Shown here one piece after another: positions 9,957-18,602 of a stretch of DNA of 64,000 nt; position 1 is the first letter of the stretch, and each line of letters opens with the position of its first letter. The notes under the pieces are model-generated. The model was not told where the DNA came from. It saw only the letters and a program-made list of their open reading frames with translations, and made no database searches. The position numbers were made by a program, and so were the translations under genes. Source of the stretch: CAVPTL01 sp963708725 (lineage in GTDB: Bacteria; Actinomycetota; Thermoleophilia; Gaiellales; JAICJC01); contig CAVPTL010000008.1 in the NCBI GenBank assembly GCA_963708725.1, positions 1 through 64,000 on the forward strand. The letters are read 5' to 3'.

Positions 9957-11330
9957 GTGGAGTTCCGCACCATCATCGAGCCGTTTCGGATCCACTCTGT
10001 CGAGCCCCTGCGGCTGACAACTGCGTCCCAACGCCAAGAAGCCCTGGCGCAAGCCGGCTACAACCTGTTCAATCTCCGCGCCGAGGATGTGCTGATCGAT
10101 CTGCTGACCGACTCCGGCACCGGCGCGATGTCCCGCGATCAGTGGGCGGCAATCCAGCACGGGGATGAGAGCTACGCCGGCTCGCCGTCCTGGTTTGCGT
10201 TTGTCTCGGCGGTGCAGGAGCTGTTTCCGTTTCCCCACATCATCCCGACCCATCAGGGCCGGGCGGCGGAGCGGATCCTGTTCAGCGCGGTTGCCGGCCC
10301 CGGCATGATCATCCCCAACAACACGCATTTCGACACCACCCGCGCAAACATCGAATACACCGGCGCGAGCGCACTCGATCTGGTGATCGCCGACGGCCGC
10401 GAGCCGGCCACCGAGCACCCGTTCAAAGGCAACATGGACCTGGCGGCGCTGCGTGCGCTCCTGGAGACAGAAGCTGATCGCGTGCCGTTGGTGATGGTCA
10501 CCATCACCAACAACTCCGGCGGCGGCCAGCCGGTGTCGCTCGAGAATTTGCGTGGCGTACGCGCGCTCTGTGACGAGTTTGGGAAGCCGCTGTACCTTGA
10601 TGCGTGCCGATTTGCCGAGAACGCGTGGTTCATCCGTAGCCGCGAGCCGGGCTACCACGACCGCGCCATCCCAGACATCGTGCGCGAGATGGCCGCCCTC
10701 GCCGACGGCATGACCATGAGCGCCAAGAAGGATCCGCTGGCGAACATCGGCGGGTGGCTGGCGACCAACGACCCCGAGCTCGCCGAGCGGTGTCGGACAC
10801 TGCTGATCCTGACCGAGGGATTTCCCACCTACGGCGGCCTGGCGGGCCGCGACCTGGAGGCGATCGCCCAGGGACTACGCGAATCGGTGGACGAGAACTA
10901 TTTGCGCTACCGCATCCGCTCCACCGAGTACCTGGGGTCGGCACTCGACCGCGGCGGCGTACCGATCGTGAAGCCGCCAGGCGGCCACGCTGTGTACATC
11001 GACGCCCGTGCGCTGCTGCCCCAGATCGATCCACTCGCCTACCCCGGCCAGGCGTTGGCGGTGGCGTTGTACCACGCCGGTGGCATCCGCGGCTGCGAGA
11101 TCGGCACGGTCATGTTCGGGCGACAGCCCGACGGTACGGAGACGCCGGCACCGATGGATCTGGTGCGACTGGCGATCCCGCGACGCACGTACACGCAAAG
11201 CCACATCGACTACGTGATCGAGGTGGTACTGCACGTGGCCGCCGAGGCCGCCTCGCTGACCGGCTACCAGATCACCTCACAACCGGACACGCTGCGCCAC
11301 TTCACGGCACACTTTGCGCCGTTGCCCTAG
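9957..11330 (+). CDS. tnaA: Tryptophanase (tryptophan indole-lyase)
   Basis: PLP-dependent beta-eliminating lyase converting L-tryptophan to indole, pyruvate and ammonia. The 457 aa match the family (about 460-470). Conserved blocks are EPFRIHSVEPL at the N terminus, IDLLTDSGTGAMS, IPTHQGRAAE, the PLP-lysine region TMSAKKDPLANIGG (about residue 255), and RLAIPRRTYTQSH. At the position of the tyrosine phenol-lyase specificity arginine the sequence reads GCEIGTVMFG, with Ile as in tryptophanase, so tnaA is preferred over tpl. The start is GTG at 9957. No tnaC-like leader or tryptophan permease is adjacent. The short 57-bp gap to the divergent methyltransferase probably holds both promoters. Confidence 0.88.
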   Translation: MEFRTIIEPFRIHSVEPLRLTTASQRQEALAQAGYNLFNLRAEDVLIDLLTDSGTGAMSRDQWAAIQHGDESYAGSPSWFAFVSAVQELFPFPHIIPTHQGRAAERILFSAVAGPGMIIPNNTHFDTTRANIEYTGASALDLVIADGREPATEHPFKGNMDLAALRALLETEADRVPLVMVTITNNSGGGQPVSLENLRGVRALCDEFGKPLYLDACRFAENAWFIRSREPGYHDRAIPDIVREMAALADGMTMSAKKDPLANIGGWLATNDPELAERCRTLLILTEGFPTYGGLAGRDLEAIAQGLRESVDENYLRYRIRSTEYLGSALDRGGVPIVKPPGGHAVYIDARALLPQIDPLAYPGQALAVALYHAGGIRGCEIGTVMFGRQPDGTETPAPMDLVRLAIPRRTYTQSHIDYVIEVVLHVAAEAASLTGYQITSQPDTLRHFTAHFAPLP

Positions 11331-11403
11331 GTTGGGTCGCGCGATATCCTCGGCCATCAGATCTCCTAGCCGTCACCGAGGCCACCAGTGACGTCGGCGA
11401 CCG

Positions 11404-12060
11404 TTAGCCCACGGCGGCGTACCCGGGTCGAGCTTCAACGGGCTCGGAGACGGTGGGCGAGCCACTGCGTCGCCAGACGAGGACGCTGACCACCATCGTC
11501 CAGAGCGCCAGGGCGACGATCCCGAGGATCAGCCCTGGGGAGGCGAGCACGATCCCGATCACGATCACCGCCCAGCCCAGCCAGCGAGGCAAAGTCGCCC
11601 ACCGGATGATCGCCACACCGGCCGCCAACCCGAACACGAGGCCTCCCGCTGCCAGTGGCAAAACCAGGTACAGCGCGAGCATATTGAGGGCCTGGGCGGC
11701 GGGCGGCGCGATGGTTGCCGGCATCATCGCCAGGACGAAGTCGGCGCCGAAGAATGCGGCGGCACCCCCAGTTGCCACCGCGGCGCCGGCGATCACCGTC
11801 GTCGCCAGCCCGTCCGCTCCATCCGTGCCGCGCAGGTGGGTGCGGAGCGACCCAGAGAACAACAGGAAACAGGCAAATCCGGCCACGATCAGAATGTCTG
11901 CGGTCGTGGCCTGCGTGCCGTTGGCCTGGTAGAACGCGCGCACTTCCGCGCCGCTCGCTTTCGCACCCGGAGGCGATTTGGCGATCGCCATTCCGGCAAT
12001 CGTCAGAAGCGCGAAGGCCACGCCCGTCAGTGATCCCAGGCGGTTCAGCCGTATCCACAT
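11404..12060 (-). CDS. Integral membrane protein (DUF4386-like)
   Basis: A 218-aa hydrophobic protein with about six predicted membrane segments. Examples are FALLTIAGMAIA at the N terminus, TTVIAGAAVATGGAAAFFGA, LALYLVLPLAAGGLVFGLAA and WLGWAVIVIGIVLASPGLI. The ATG at 12060 is preceded by AAAGGA at a good distance, so the longer upstream open frame is rejected. The spacing of helices and a charged loop (RTHLRGTDGAD) resemble DUF4386-type proteins, but I assign no function. It is transcribed away from the two-component operon and may share a 160-bp divergent promoter region. Confidence 0.62.
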   Translation of the reverse strand: MWIRLNRLGSLTGVAFALLTIAGMAIAKSPPGAKASGAEVRAFYQANGTQATTADILIVAGFACFLLFSGSLRTHLRGTDGADGLATTVIAGAAVATGGAAAFFGADFVLAMMPATIAPPAAQALNMLALYLVLPLAAGGLVFGLAAGVAIIRWATLPRWLGWAVIVIGIVLASPGLILGIVALALWTMVVSVLVWRRSGSPTVSEPVEARPGYAAVG

Positions 12061-12220
12061 GTCGTCGTCCTTTCGCTGGTTGGAAAGACCGGCTTCAGCG
12101 TGCCATCCCGTGTGATGGATGTCGTCGGCCGCGTGGGCGATTTTGCGTCCGTCGTTTGGACGATCGCACTCATCCTCAGGACGGATGTGAGCGCGGTCCC
12201 GGCGCGGTATCGTCGGAGCA

Positions 12221-13390
12221 ATGACGACGATCAGCGTCTCTCCACAGAGGCACAGGCTCGGCTGGCAGGCCGTCGACATCACCGTCGCGGGGCTGCTGAC
12301 GGCAATCGCGGTCGCCGAGGTCGCCACCTCACAACACCCGGCGCCGGTCGCGGCGGTTGCGGCCGGAGTGCTCGCAGCGACGGTCGGGTGGTGTCGCCGC
12401 GCTCCCACCGCAGCCGCCTGCGTTGGGCTGCTGAGCAGCCTGGTGCTGACCGTGATCATCGGCATCGACCTTGCGATCGCGCCGCTCGTGGCGGCGATCG
12501 TCTACTTCATGCTCGGCCGGCGGTCAGCAGTGCGAACCCGGGTGACGGCCGATGCGCTGCTCTTGACGCTTCCCGTGCCGCTGGTGGCCGCCAGCCCGGG
12601 CACATCGCACGTGGTCGGTGTCGCGACGGTGTGGCTGTTCTTCTTCCTGGCGCCGTTCGCCGCTGGGTGGTGGGTCGGTCGCGGGACGCTCCTTGCCTCG
12701 GAGCTTCGCCGAAACGTCGACGAGCTCGCCCGTCGGCAGCGCGGGAGGGCAGAACGAGCGGCCTCCGAGGAGCGCGCCCGGATTGCGCGTGAGTTACACG
12801 ATGTCGTCGCTCACAACGTCAGTGTCATGGTCGTGCAGACCCAGGCCGCGCGGCGGGTTGCTGCCGGCGATCTGGCCGCGGCGGGCACGGCACTGCAGTC
12901 GGTTTCGGACTGCGGTCGCGATGCCCTTGTCGATATGCGGCGAATGATCGGTGTGCTGCACCGCGGCGATCTCGAGCTCGCCGCTCCGGGGCTGTCGCAG
13001 CTACCGACTCTGGTCGAACGCGCCGCGGCATCGGGGCTTCGGGTCTCACTGGAGGTGTGCGGCACCGCGCACCAGTTGCCGGCGCCGATCGACCTGGCGT
13101 CGTATCGGCTCGTCCAAGAGGCACTGACAAACGTGATCAAACACGCCGGAGCCGCTCGTGCAGAGATCAAGGTCACATATTCGGCGGACGCGGTTGAGCT
13201 CGACATCTCAGATCCCGGCGGCGGTGGCCAGAGGCCCCCGACCGCCTCGGAGCATGCGGGCGGCCACGGGCTGATCGGGATGCGGGAGCGACTCGCTCTC
13301 TACGGCGGTGAGATGTACGCCGGCGAGCGGCTCGATGGCGGCTTTCAGATCAGAGCGTGGATTCCGATCGACGAGGATCGGCAGTTGTGA
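12221..13390 (+). CDS. Sensor histidine kinase, NarL/DesK-type (HisKA_3)
   Basis: Membrane kinase of 389 aa. Four to five hydrophobic segments occupy about residues 15-165. They are followed by the dimerisation/phosphoacceptor H-box RIARELHDVVAHN (His near 193), an N-box EALTNVIKHA, a G-box region DISDPGGGG, and GHGLIGMRERL. All catalytic elements are present. The stop overlaps the GTG of the next gene, and a LuxR-type regulator follows, giving a kinase-pseudokinase-regulator operon. The signal is unknown. A rare TTA leucine codon occurs inside the H-box. Confidence 0.88.
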   Translation: MTTISVSPQRHRLGWQAVDITVAGLLTAIAVAEVATSQHPAPVAAVAAGVLAATVGWCRRAPTAAACVGLLSSLVLTVIIGIDLAIAPLVAAIVYFMLGRRSAVRTRVTADALLLTLPVPLVAASPGTSHVVGVATVWLFFFLAPFAAGWWVGRGTLLASELRRNVDELARRQRGRAERAASEERARIARELHDVVAHNVSVMVVQTQAARRVAAGDLAAAGTALQSVSDCGRDALVDMRRMIGVLHRGDLELAAPGLSQLPTLVERAAASGLRVSLEVCGTAHQLPAPIDLASYRLVQEALTNVIKHAGAARAEIKVTYSADAVELDISDPGGGGQRPPTASEHAGGHGLIGMRERLALYGGEMYAGERLDGGFQIRAWIPIDEDRQL

Positions 13391-14520
13391 GAGAGATCCC
13401 GGTCCGGATCCCCGCCGCGTGGGCCGACCCGCTGCTGGCCGCGACGCTGCTGGTCATCTGCGAGGCAGACGTGGTCGGCGCCACCAAAACCCGTGACGCT
13501 CGGTCGTTCGTGGCGATCGCAATAGTCGTGGCGCTGACTGTTCCAATCGCGTGGCGGCGGCGCGCACCGCTTGCGGTCGCGTGCCTCGTGATGACGGCCG
13601 CGGTGGCGCTGGCAGCGATGTTGCCAGAGTTCAACTCGCTCGCCTCGCCCATGTTCGTGCTGGTCGTCCCGCCCTACTCCGTCGCCGCCAACGAGGGCCG
13701 GCAACGGGCGCTGGCCGGACTCGGGGTCTGTCTGGCCGGCGCGCTGTGCGTCAACGCGGTTCGGCCGGACGGGGTGGCATCGGTGGTGTTCAGCACAGCA
13801 ATGGTGGGTGCGTCGTGGGCGATCGGACGTGCGCTTCGCTCGCGACGACAGCTCGCCGGTGAGCTGCATCTGACGGCCGAACGGATCGCTGCCGAAGAGG
13901 ACGGCCGTGAGCGGCTGGCCGTCGCGGACGAACGCACGCGCATCGCCCGCGAACTGAATACGGCGGTCGCGCTCAACATCAGCCAGATGGTGGTCCAGAG
14001 CGATGCGGCCAGACGACTGCTGAGCATCGATCGGGTGCGGGCCGATACCGCGATGGCGGCGCTCGAGGATTCGGGCCGCGAAGCGCTCACCGAGATGCGA
14101 CGGATTCTCGGCGTGCTGCGACGGATCGATGACTCAGCCGTACTCGCGCCCCAGCCCGGGGTCGGCCAGATCCCGGCGCTGGTGGAGAGCGCCTGCGAGG
14201 GGGGCCGCCAGGTGGCACTGCGGGTGGACGGCGACCCCGGCCCGGTGCCCGCGAGCGTCGACATCAGCGCGTACCGGATCCTCCACGAAGCCCTGACGAT
14301 CGCAAACCTCGGGCCGGTGGAGATCGCGCTGCGGTTTGGCGATGACGACCTCGTGCTGGAGGTGGTGGCAGACGGGCCCACCGCGGCTCAGTGGCCAACA
14401 CCGGCAATGTGGGAGCGAGCCGCGCTTTGTGACGCAACGCTCGACGTGACCACCTCCCCCACAGCGCGGACGCGGTTGCATGTGCGGATGCCGCGGACAT
14501 TCGACGGCGCACTGGTATGA
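13387..14520 (+). CDS. Degenerate sensor histidine kinase paralogue (phosphoacceptor His replaced by Asn)
   Basis: 377 aa in the same layout as the preceding kinase: an N-terminal block of hydrophobic segments, then RTRIARELNTAVALN. The residue aligned with the phosphoacceptor His is Asn (about residue 191). The ATPase half is also worn away: the N-box EALTNVIKHA becomes EALTIANLGPVE, the DxGxG box becomes VADGPTA, and the GLxGMxER motif becomes PAMWERAA. It should therefore neither bind ATP normally nor autophosphorylate. The frame is fully open, arguing for a maintained regulatory role rather than decay. The GTG start overlaps the upstream stop; the ATG further up in the same frame lies within the first kinase. 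Confidence 0.8.
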   Translation: MREIPVRIPAAWADPLLAATLLVICEADVVGATKTRDARSFVAIAIVVALTVPIAWRRRAPLAVACLVMTAAVALAAMLPEFNSLASPMFVLVVPPYSVAANEGRQRALAGLGVCLAGALCVNAVRPDGVASVVFSTAMVGASWAIGRALRSRRQLAGELHLTAERIAAEEDGRERLAVADERTRIARELNTAVALNISQMVVQSDAARRLLSIDRVRADTAMAALEDSGREALTEMRRILGVLRRIDDSAVLAPQPGVGQIPALVESACEGGRQVALRVDGDPGPVPASVDISAYRILHEALTIANLGPVEIALRFGDDDLVLEVVADGPTAAQWPTPAMWERAALCDATLDVTTSPTARTRLHVRMPRTFDGALV

Positions 14521-15194
14521 GCATCACAATCGTGATCGCCGACGATCAGGAGCTGATCCGCACCGGCTTTCGCATGATCCTTGACTCCGAGGGCGATCTC
14601 GAAGTCATCGGTGAGGCTGCCACCGGCCGCGAAGCGGTGGCCCTGGTACGGAGGCTGCGCCCCGCTGTGGTGCTGATGGACATCCGCATGCCCGAACTCG
14701 ACGGTATCGAAGCCACACGTCAGGTGGTGGCTCTCGGCGGCGAGCCGCCGACCCGCATCCTGATGCTCACCACCTTCGACCTCGACGAGTACGTGTTCGA
14801 CGCGCTTCGCGCCGGAGCCAGTGGATTTCTGCTCAAGGACGTCCGCGCCGAGCAGCTCGCCGCGGGTGTGCGCATGGTCAGCGAGGGTGATTCTCTGCTG
14901 GCACCGAGCATCACGCGGCGTCTGATCGAGGAGTTCGCGGGCAAGCCAGACACCGACTACCGCCCGGGGTTGGACGAGCTCACACCCCGCGAGATGGAGG
15001 TGTTGCGGTTGATCGCGACGGGCAAGTCAAACGCCGAGATCGCCGCGGATCTGGTGATCGGCGAATCCACGGTCAAGACACACGTCGCGCGCGTGCTGAT
15101 GAAACTCGACGTCCGCGACCGCGTGCAGGCCGTCGTTGTCGCCTACGAGGCCGGCGTCGTGACGCCCGGCCGGCGGCAGGCCCCAGGCAACTGA
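14517..15194 (+). CDS. LuxR/NarL-family response regulator
   Basis: 225-aa DNA-binding regulator. The receiver domain occupies about residues 4-120, with acidic residues IADDQE near the N terminus, the phosphorylated Asp in VVLMDIRMPELDG (about residue 55) and the conserved Lys in GFLLKDV. The LuxR-type helix-turn-helix at about 155-210 reads LTPREMEVLRLIATGKSN followed by STVKTHVARVL. The ATG overlaps the preceding kinase stop (ATGA), so it is coexpressed with both kinases. Target genes are not evident. Confidence 0.92.
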   Translation: MSITIVIADDQELIRTGFRMILDSEGDLEVIGEAATGREAVALVRRLRPAVVLMDIRMPELDGIEATRQVVALGGEPPTRILMLTTFDLDEYVFDALRAGASGFLLKDVRAEQLAAGVRMVSEGDSLLAPSITRRLIEEFAGKPDTDYRPGLDELTPREMEVLRLIATGKSNAEIAADLVIGESTVKTHVARVLMKLDVRDRVQAVVVAYEAGVVTPGRRQAPGN

Positions 15195-15228
15195 CGTCAA
15201 GTCTGACCGCCGTCCGGGTCTCGAAAGC

Positions 15229-16467
15229 TCAGCGATCTGATCGGAACCAGAGTGTGGCCTGGCTTGGACCCAGCGTGTCTGTGACCACCGCCAGTACCTC
15301 GGCCTGCAGCGCGTCCAGATCGATCTGCTGGCGCAGTCGTCCGCTGAACGCGTCAAGCGTCAGCGAGGCGTCGTACTTCGTCCGGTAGAAGCGGTGGTCA
15401 ACGGCCAGTTGGATACGCGATCGCAGCGGCTGGAATGCCGCGGCCACCGCCAGGGTCGAGACCGTCACCGCGAGCGCGCCCGATTGCCCCGTGAGCCGCT
15501 GGAGCGCGTCGCCCAGTAGATACACCCCGCCCAGATAGACGACCGCGAGTGATCCAATCAGCGTGGAGTAAACGAGCGTCCTTCGGATGATCACATCGAT
15601 CTCGTACAGCCGATAGCGGAACACCGCGAATCCGATCGAGATCGGAATCAGAGCAAAGCTGAGGAGCGCCAGATCCTGCATCAGCAGAAGCCATTCCGGC
15701 ACCCGGTTGTTCGACCCCAGCGTGACCGACAGCACCTCGGTCACCCCGTACAGAACGGCCACAAGGGTTGCCGACGCGGCCAGCCACTTCAGCTGCAATC
15801 TGTCGGCGCCGTACGACGCGCGGTAACGCGAGACCATGCTTGCGGCGGCTCCAAGGATCGCCAGCGGCAAGAGGATGATCACGAGGTGTGCGACGTCAAG
15901 CAGCGTGCCGACGGCACCAACACCGAGCGGGTTTACCAGTGTGGGATATGAGCTATCGGTCATCGGGCCCGGGCTGAACAGGATCACCGCCGACCCAAGA
16001 GCAATCGTAAGCCCCGCCAACCACCCGACCCACCGCCACCGAGGGCTGGGAAGATGGCCGTCGGGAAACAGCAGGATCAGGAACGTGCCGATCAAACCAA
16101 CGCCGGGGAGCCACAGCGTCCCGTCGACCGCCGCGGCGTACCCCGCGATCTCACGCGAGCCGTGATTGAAGGAGATCACATCCGTCGCATATCCGGAGAG
16201 CACGCCTTCCAACCCCCAGACGAACCCAATCGCGAGCATCAGCCACCCGATCGCGTTCGCCGGCCGGCGAAGCGCGATCACCACGCCCACCAGAGGAAAC
16301 ATGAAGGTGGTCAATCCAAGCCCAAGGGTCGAAACCAGCCCGCTGTTCCCCCAGCTACTGGAGTCGTGGTAGGAGCGCGTCACGATGCTGTAGTACGCGG
16401 CCACCAGATTCAGCACCACGACCACGGCGAAGAGCGCCCACGCTGCCAGCTTCAAGCGAGTACTCAC
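15229..16467 (-). CDS. Polytopic membrane protein with sensor-like architecture, no kinase domain
   Basis: 412 aa, starting at the GTG that gives VSTRLKLAAWALFAV. It has about ten hydrophobic segments, including PLVGVVIALRRPANAIGWLM, a motif common in membrane sensor regions of actinobacterial kinases. A cytoplasmic tail follows (FYRTKYDASLTLDAFSGRLR, then QIDLDALQAEVLAVVTDTLG) that resembles the linker before GAF or kinase domains, but the protein ends there. It is convergent with the response regulator gene, 34 bp apart. Perhaps an auxiliary sensor; the function is not recognised. The N-terminal extension of the open frame looks non-coding. Confidence 0.66.
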   Translation of the reverse strand: MSTRLKLAAWALFAVVVVLNLVAAYYSIVTRSYHDSSSWGNSGLVSTLGLGLTTFMFPLVGVVIALRRPANAIGWLMLAIGFVWGLEGVLSGYATDVISFNHGSREIAGYAAAVDGTLWLPGVGLIGTFLILLFPDGHLPSPRWRWVGWLAGLTIALGSAVILFSPGPMTDSSYPTLVNPLGVGAVGTLLDVAHLVIILLPLAILGAAASMVSRYRASYGADRLQLKWLAASATLVAVLYGVTEVLSVTLGSNNRVPEWLLLMQDLALLSFALIPISIGFAVFRYRLYEIDVIIRRTLVYSTLIGSLAVVYLGGVYLLGDALQRLTGQSGALAVTVSTLAVAAAFQPLRSRIQLAVDHRFYRTKYDASLTLDAFSGRLRQQIDLDALQAEVLAVVTDTLGPSQATLWFRSDR

Positions 16468-16626
16468 CGGTTCAGTGTCGCAGATCGACGTTCCGAGATC
16501 GTTACGGCCGAGTTGGCCCCGGCACGGTGTGGCAGACGCCGTCGACAACAACCGAGCCGCCCCGCAACGGGAGTTTTGACGCAAGGTGGTGGTGACAAAA
16601 GAGACAAACATGGTTATGCTCCAATT

Positions 16627-17046
16627 GTGAGCGCCACTCCGGTCAACGCACGGCAAGGGAGAGTCACCATTGGCATCGGCGTCGCGCTGATCGTTTCGGG
16701 TGCGGCACTGCAAGCGCTCAACGTGCAGTCGTTCGCCAGCCAGGCGCCTCCAGGGTTCGCATCGAACTCGAACGTGACCCTCCTCGCGACGGTTGCATCG
16801 CTGCTGTTCCTGAGCGGGGTGATTGTCACGATCATCGGCACCATTCGCTACGCCCAGTCAGGACGAGACGGCGCGGGCTACTTCAGTCCGACCACGGAGC
16901 GGCACACCATCGGGACGGAGAGCCGCACCGATGAATCCGCAGTTGACACTCCCGTCTCGACGCCGAGATTCTGCTCTTCATGCGGTGCACGCATCGTCGG
17001 CGCGGGCCACTACTGCGCGTCCTGCGGCACGCCCACCGCGCGCTGA
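16627..17046 (+). CDS. Small membrane protein with C-terminal zinc ribbon
   Basis: 139 aa from a GTG start. Two hydrophobic segments (VTIGIGVALIVSGAALQAL and LLATVASLLFLSGVIVTIIG) are followed by a polar linker. The C-terminal zinc ribbon is FCSSCGARIVGAGHYCASCG, two CxxC pairs. This architecture is common among small actinobacterial membrane proteins of unknown role. Upstream 16468-16626 is a 159-bp region between divergent genes, presumably with promoters for both; I see no clear boxes in it. Confidence 0.62.
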   Translation: MSATPVNARQGRVTIGIGVALIVSGAALQALNVQSFASQAPPGFASNSNVTLLATVASLLFLSGVIVTIIGTIRYAQSGRDGAGYFSPTTERHTIGTESRTDESAVDTPVSTPRFCSSCGARIVGAGHYCASCGTPTAR

Positions 17047-17070
17047 CCAGCCGCCTCCGCGATCACAGGC

Positions 17071-17436
17071 ATGCGTGAGGACGGCTACCTGTACTTTCGC
17101 GGTCGGCGTAAGCAGATCATCGTCCACGACGGCTCCAACATCACTCCGCAGGTCGTCGAGGGTGCCCTGCTCGAGCACGCCTGCGTTGGCAGCGCAGGTG
17201 TCGTCGGTATCCACGACCTGGTGCATGGCGAGAACGTCCGGGCATACGTGACACTCCGACACGGCGCGGAACGACCCACCGCGCAGGATCTGATCCGCTT
17301 CGCGCGCGAGCGGGTGGGATACAAGGCGCTCGAGGAGATCGTGTTTCTCGAGCAGATGCCGCGCACAGCCAGCGGAAAGGTCGACCGGGCGCAGCTCAAG
17401 CGCATGGCCGAACCCCAGCCGCGAGCGACCAACTGA
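17071..17436 (+). pseudogene. Acyl-CoA synthetase remnant (AMP-binding C-terminal domain only)
   Basis: A 121-aa open frame equivalent to the last quarter of an AMP-forming acyl-CoA ligase. It begins inside the A8 hinge motif (MREDGYLYFRGRRKQII), continues through the mobile C-terminal domain, and keeps the catalytic-lysine motif A10 as MPRTASGKVDR. The adenylation domain (normally about 400 residues upstream) is absent; the sequence before 17071 belongs to the zinc-ribbon protein. It is therefore a 5'-truncated fragment, probably non-functional. It sits just left of the 17.6-32 kb catabolic cluster and may mark a rearrangement junction. Confidence 0.75.
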
Positions 17437-17576
17437 TCTAAGAGCGGGGCTGGCCCGCGAGGCAAGGATGCCGGGTGTAACGATCCGGCCCCGTGCCTCC
17501 GCGCCCCGGGAGACGCGATGGCCAGGCTGGCCGACGTGTACTCAGCTGGAGTAGGGCGCTAGGTAGGAGTGCCGGG
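17437..17576. other. Non-coding junction between ligase remnant and SDR gene
   Basis: 140 bp between the 3' ends of two convergent coding regions. I see no tRNA piece, integrase site, strong hairpin or conserved repeat in it. It marks the left edge of the catabolic cluster. Confidence 0.4.
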
Positions 17577-18359
17577 TTAGTTGTCCGCCGCGAGCGGATT
17601 CTCGTACGCGTAACAGCGTGCAGTCGCTCCACCGTCGACCGTTATTGATGCGCCGGACACGAATGACGATTTATCCGAAAGAAGAAATGCGATCACCTCG
17701 GCGATCTCACGTGGCTCCGCGACTCGATTCAGTGGCGCCAAGCGGGCCTCCTGCCTGAGTGCCTCGGCGCGATCAAGGTCGGTGGGCAGCGCCGCATACA
17801 TCATGGGGGTTTTGACCGTTCCAGGTAGCACGGCGTTACAGCGCACGCCGAACTCGCCGTAGTCGACGGCGACACCTTTACTAATCATGATGACAGCCGC
17901 TTTTGCCGCTTGGTAGGCGAAGTGATGCGGAAATGCCGCGACCCCTTCAATAGAGGCAACATTCACAATAGACCCAGGTTTCGACGCCAACATCCGCCGA
18001 ACGGCGATAGCAGTTCCGTACATAGGACCGTGCTGCAGTACTCGCAGGGTACGGGTGATTGAGTCGGGATCCACTTCATGGGCACCGCCACCAATGTAAA
18101 TGCCTGCGTTGTTCACCCAGCCATCAAGGTGCCCCGACGCCTCAGCAACATCGGCAGCGCGGACGTGGGTGTCCCAGTCGCCCACATCACCCACCACCGG
18201 GTCGAATCTCGAGCCGAGGGCGGATGAAATGTCCATTAACGACTCAGAATCAACGTCAATTCCGACGACCCGCATTCCTTGTTCCACCAGCAGTTCAGAT
18301 GTCGAGCGACCGATGCCACTGGCTGCACCTGTCACTACCACCGTGTGTCTCTCGGCCAT
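17577..18359 (-). CDS. Short-chain dehydrogenase/reductase (SDR)
   Basis: 260-aa classical SDR. The cofactor motif is TGAASGIG near the N terminus, followed by NNAG, the catalytic Tyr-Lys pair in YQAAK, and the C-terminal SGASITVDGG. GIDVDSES after the second strand favours NAD. The start at 18359 has GGTGGAG 6 bp upstream; a further in-frame ATG at 18377 is less well placed. It is divergent from a second SDR across 243 bp. In this cluster it probably oxidises a sugar, polyol or keto-acid intermediate. Confidence 0.85.
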   Translation of the reverse strand: MAERHTVVVTGAASGIGRSTSELLVEQGMRVVGIDVDSESLMDISSALGSRFDPVVGDVGDWDTHVRAADVAEASGHLDGWVNNAGIYIGGGAHEVDPDSITRTLRVLQHGPMYGTAIAVRRMLASKPGSIVNVASIEGVAAFPHHFAYQAAKAAVIMISKGVAVDYGEFGVRCNAVLPGTVKTPMMYAALPTDLDRAEALRQEARLAPLNRVAEPREIAEVIAFLLSDKSSFVSGASITVDGGATARCYAYENPLAADN

Positions 18360-18468
18360 TTTAATCTCCACCTTCATATCGACTACGAGTCGGGCGGGGC
18401 GCTAGCCTAGCAGCCTGCGGGCGCTTCTTTCGGGCGGCTGCTCGCGCTCCCGGGCGGCACGCCGACGG

Positions 18469-18522
18469 TTGACGCCGGGTCGGGTCGTGTGTACTGTGTG
18501 CGCGGTGATCAAACGAATGACC
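18469..18522 (+). promoter_or_regulatory. Candidate sigma70 promoter with downstream operator-like box
   Basis: TTGACG at 18469-18474, 17-bp spacer, TACTGT at 18492-18497. This is followed at 18507-18522 by gatcaaacgaatgacc, which matches the 16-bp tandem operator of the permease promoter (22884-22915) at 11 of 16 positions. Both boxes lie just after their -10 elements, where a bound repressor would block initiation. It would serve the downstream SDR gene at 18603. Confidence 0.45.
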
Positions 18523-18602
18523 AGATTGAGCCCTCGCAGTTGCGCGACAGCGTCTGCCAGCAGTGTGACCACGCCGGGTCGGGGGGTCGCTGGGAGGGTT
18601 TG

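Noticed and set aside
9900..10658. N-terminal extension of the methyltransferase to 526 aa
   Set aside because: The extension is antisense to tnaA, has no domain and lacks a ribosome site.
9957..11330. Tyrosine phenol-lyase instead of tryptophanase
   Set aside because: The position of the TPL-specific arginine is Ile and the C-terminal region reads as tryptophanase.
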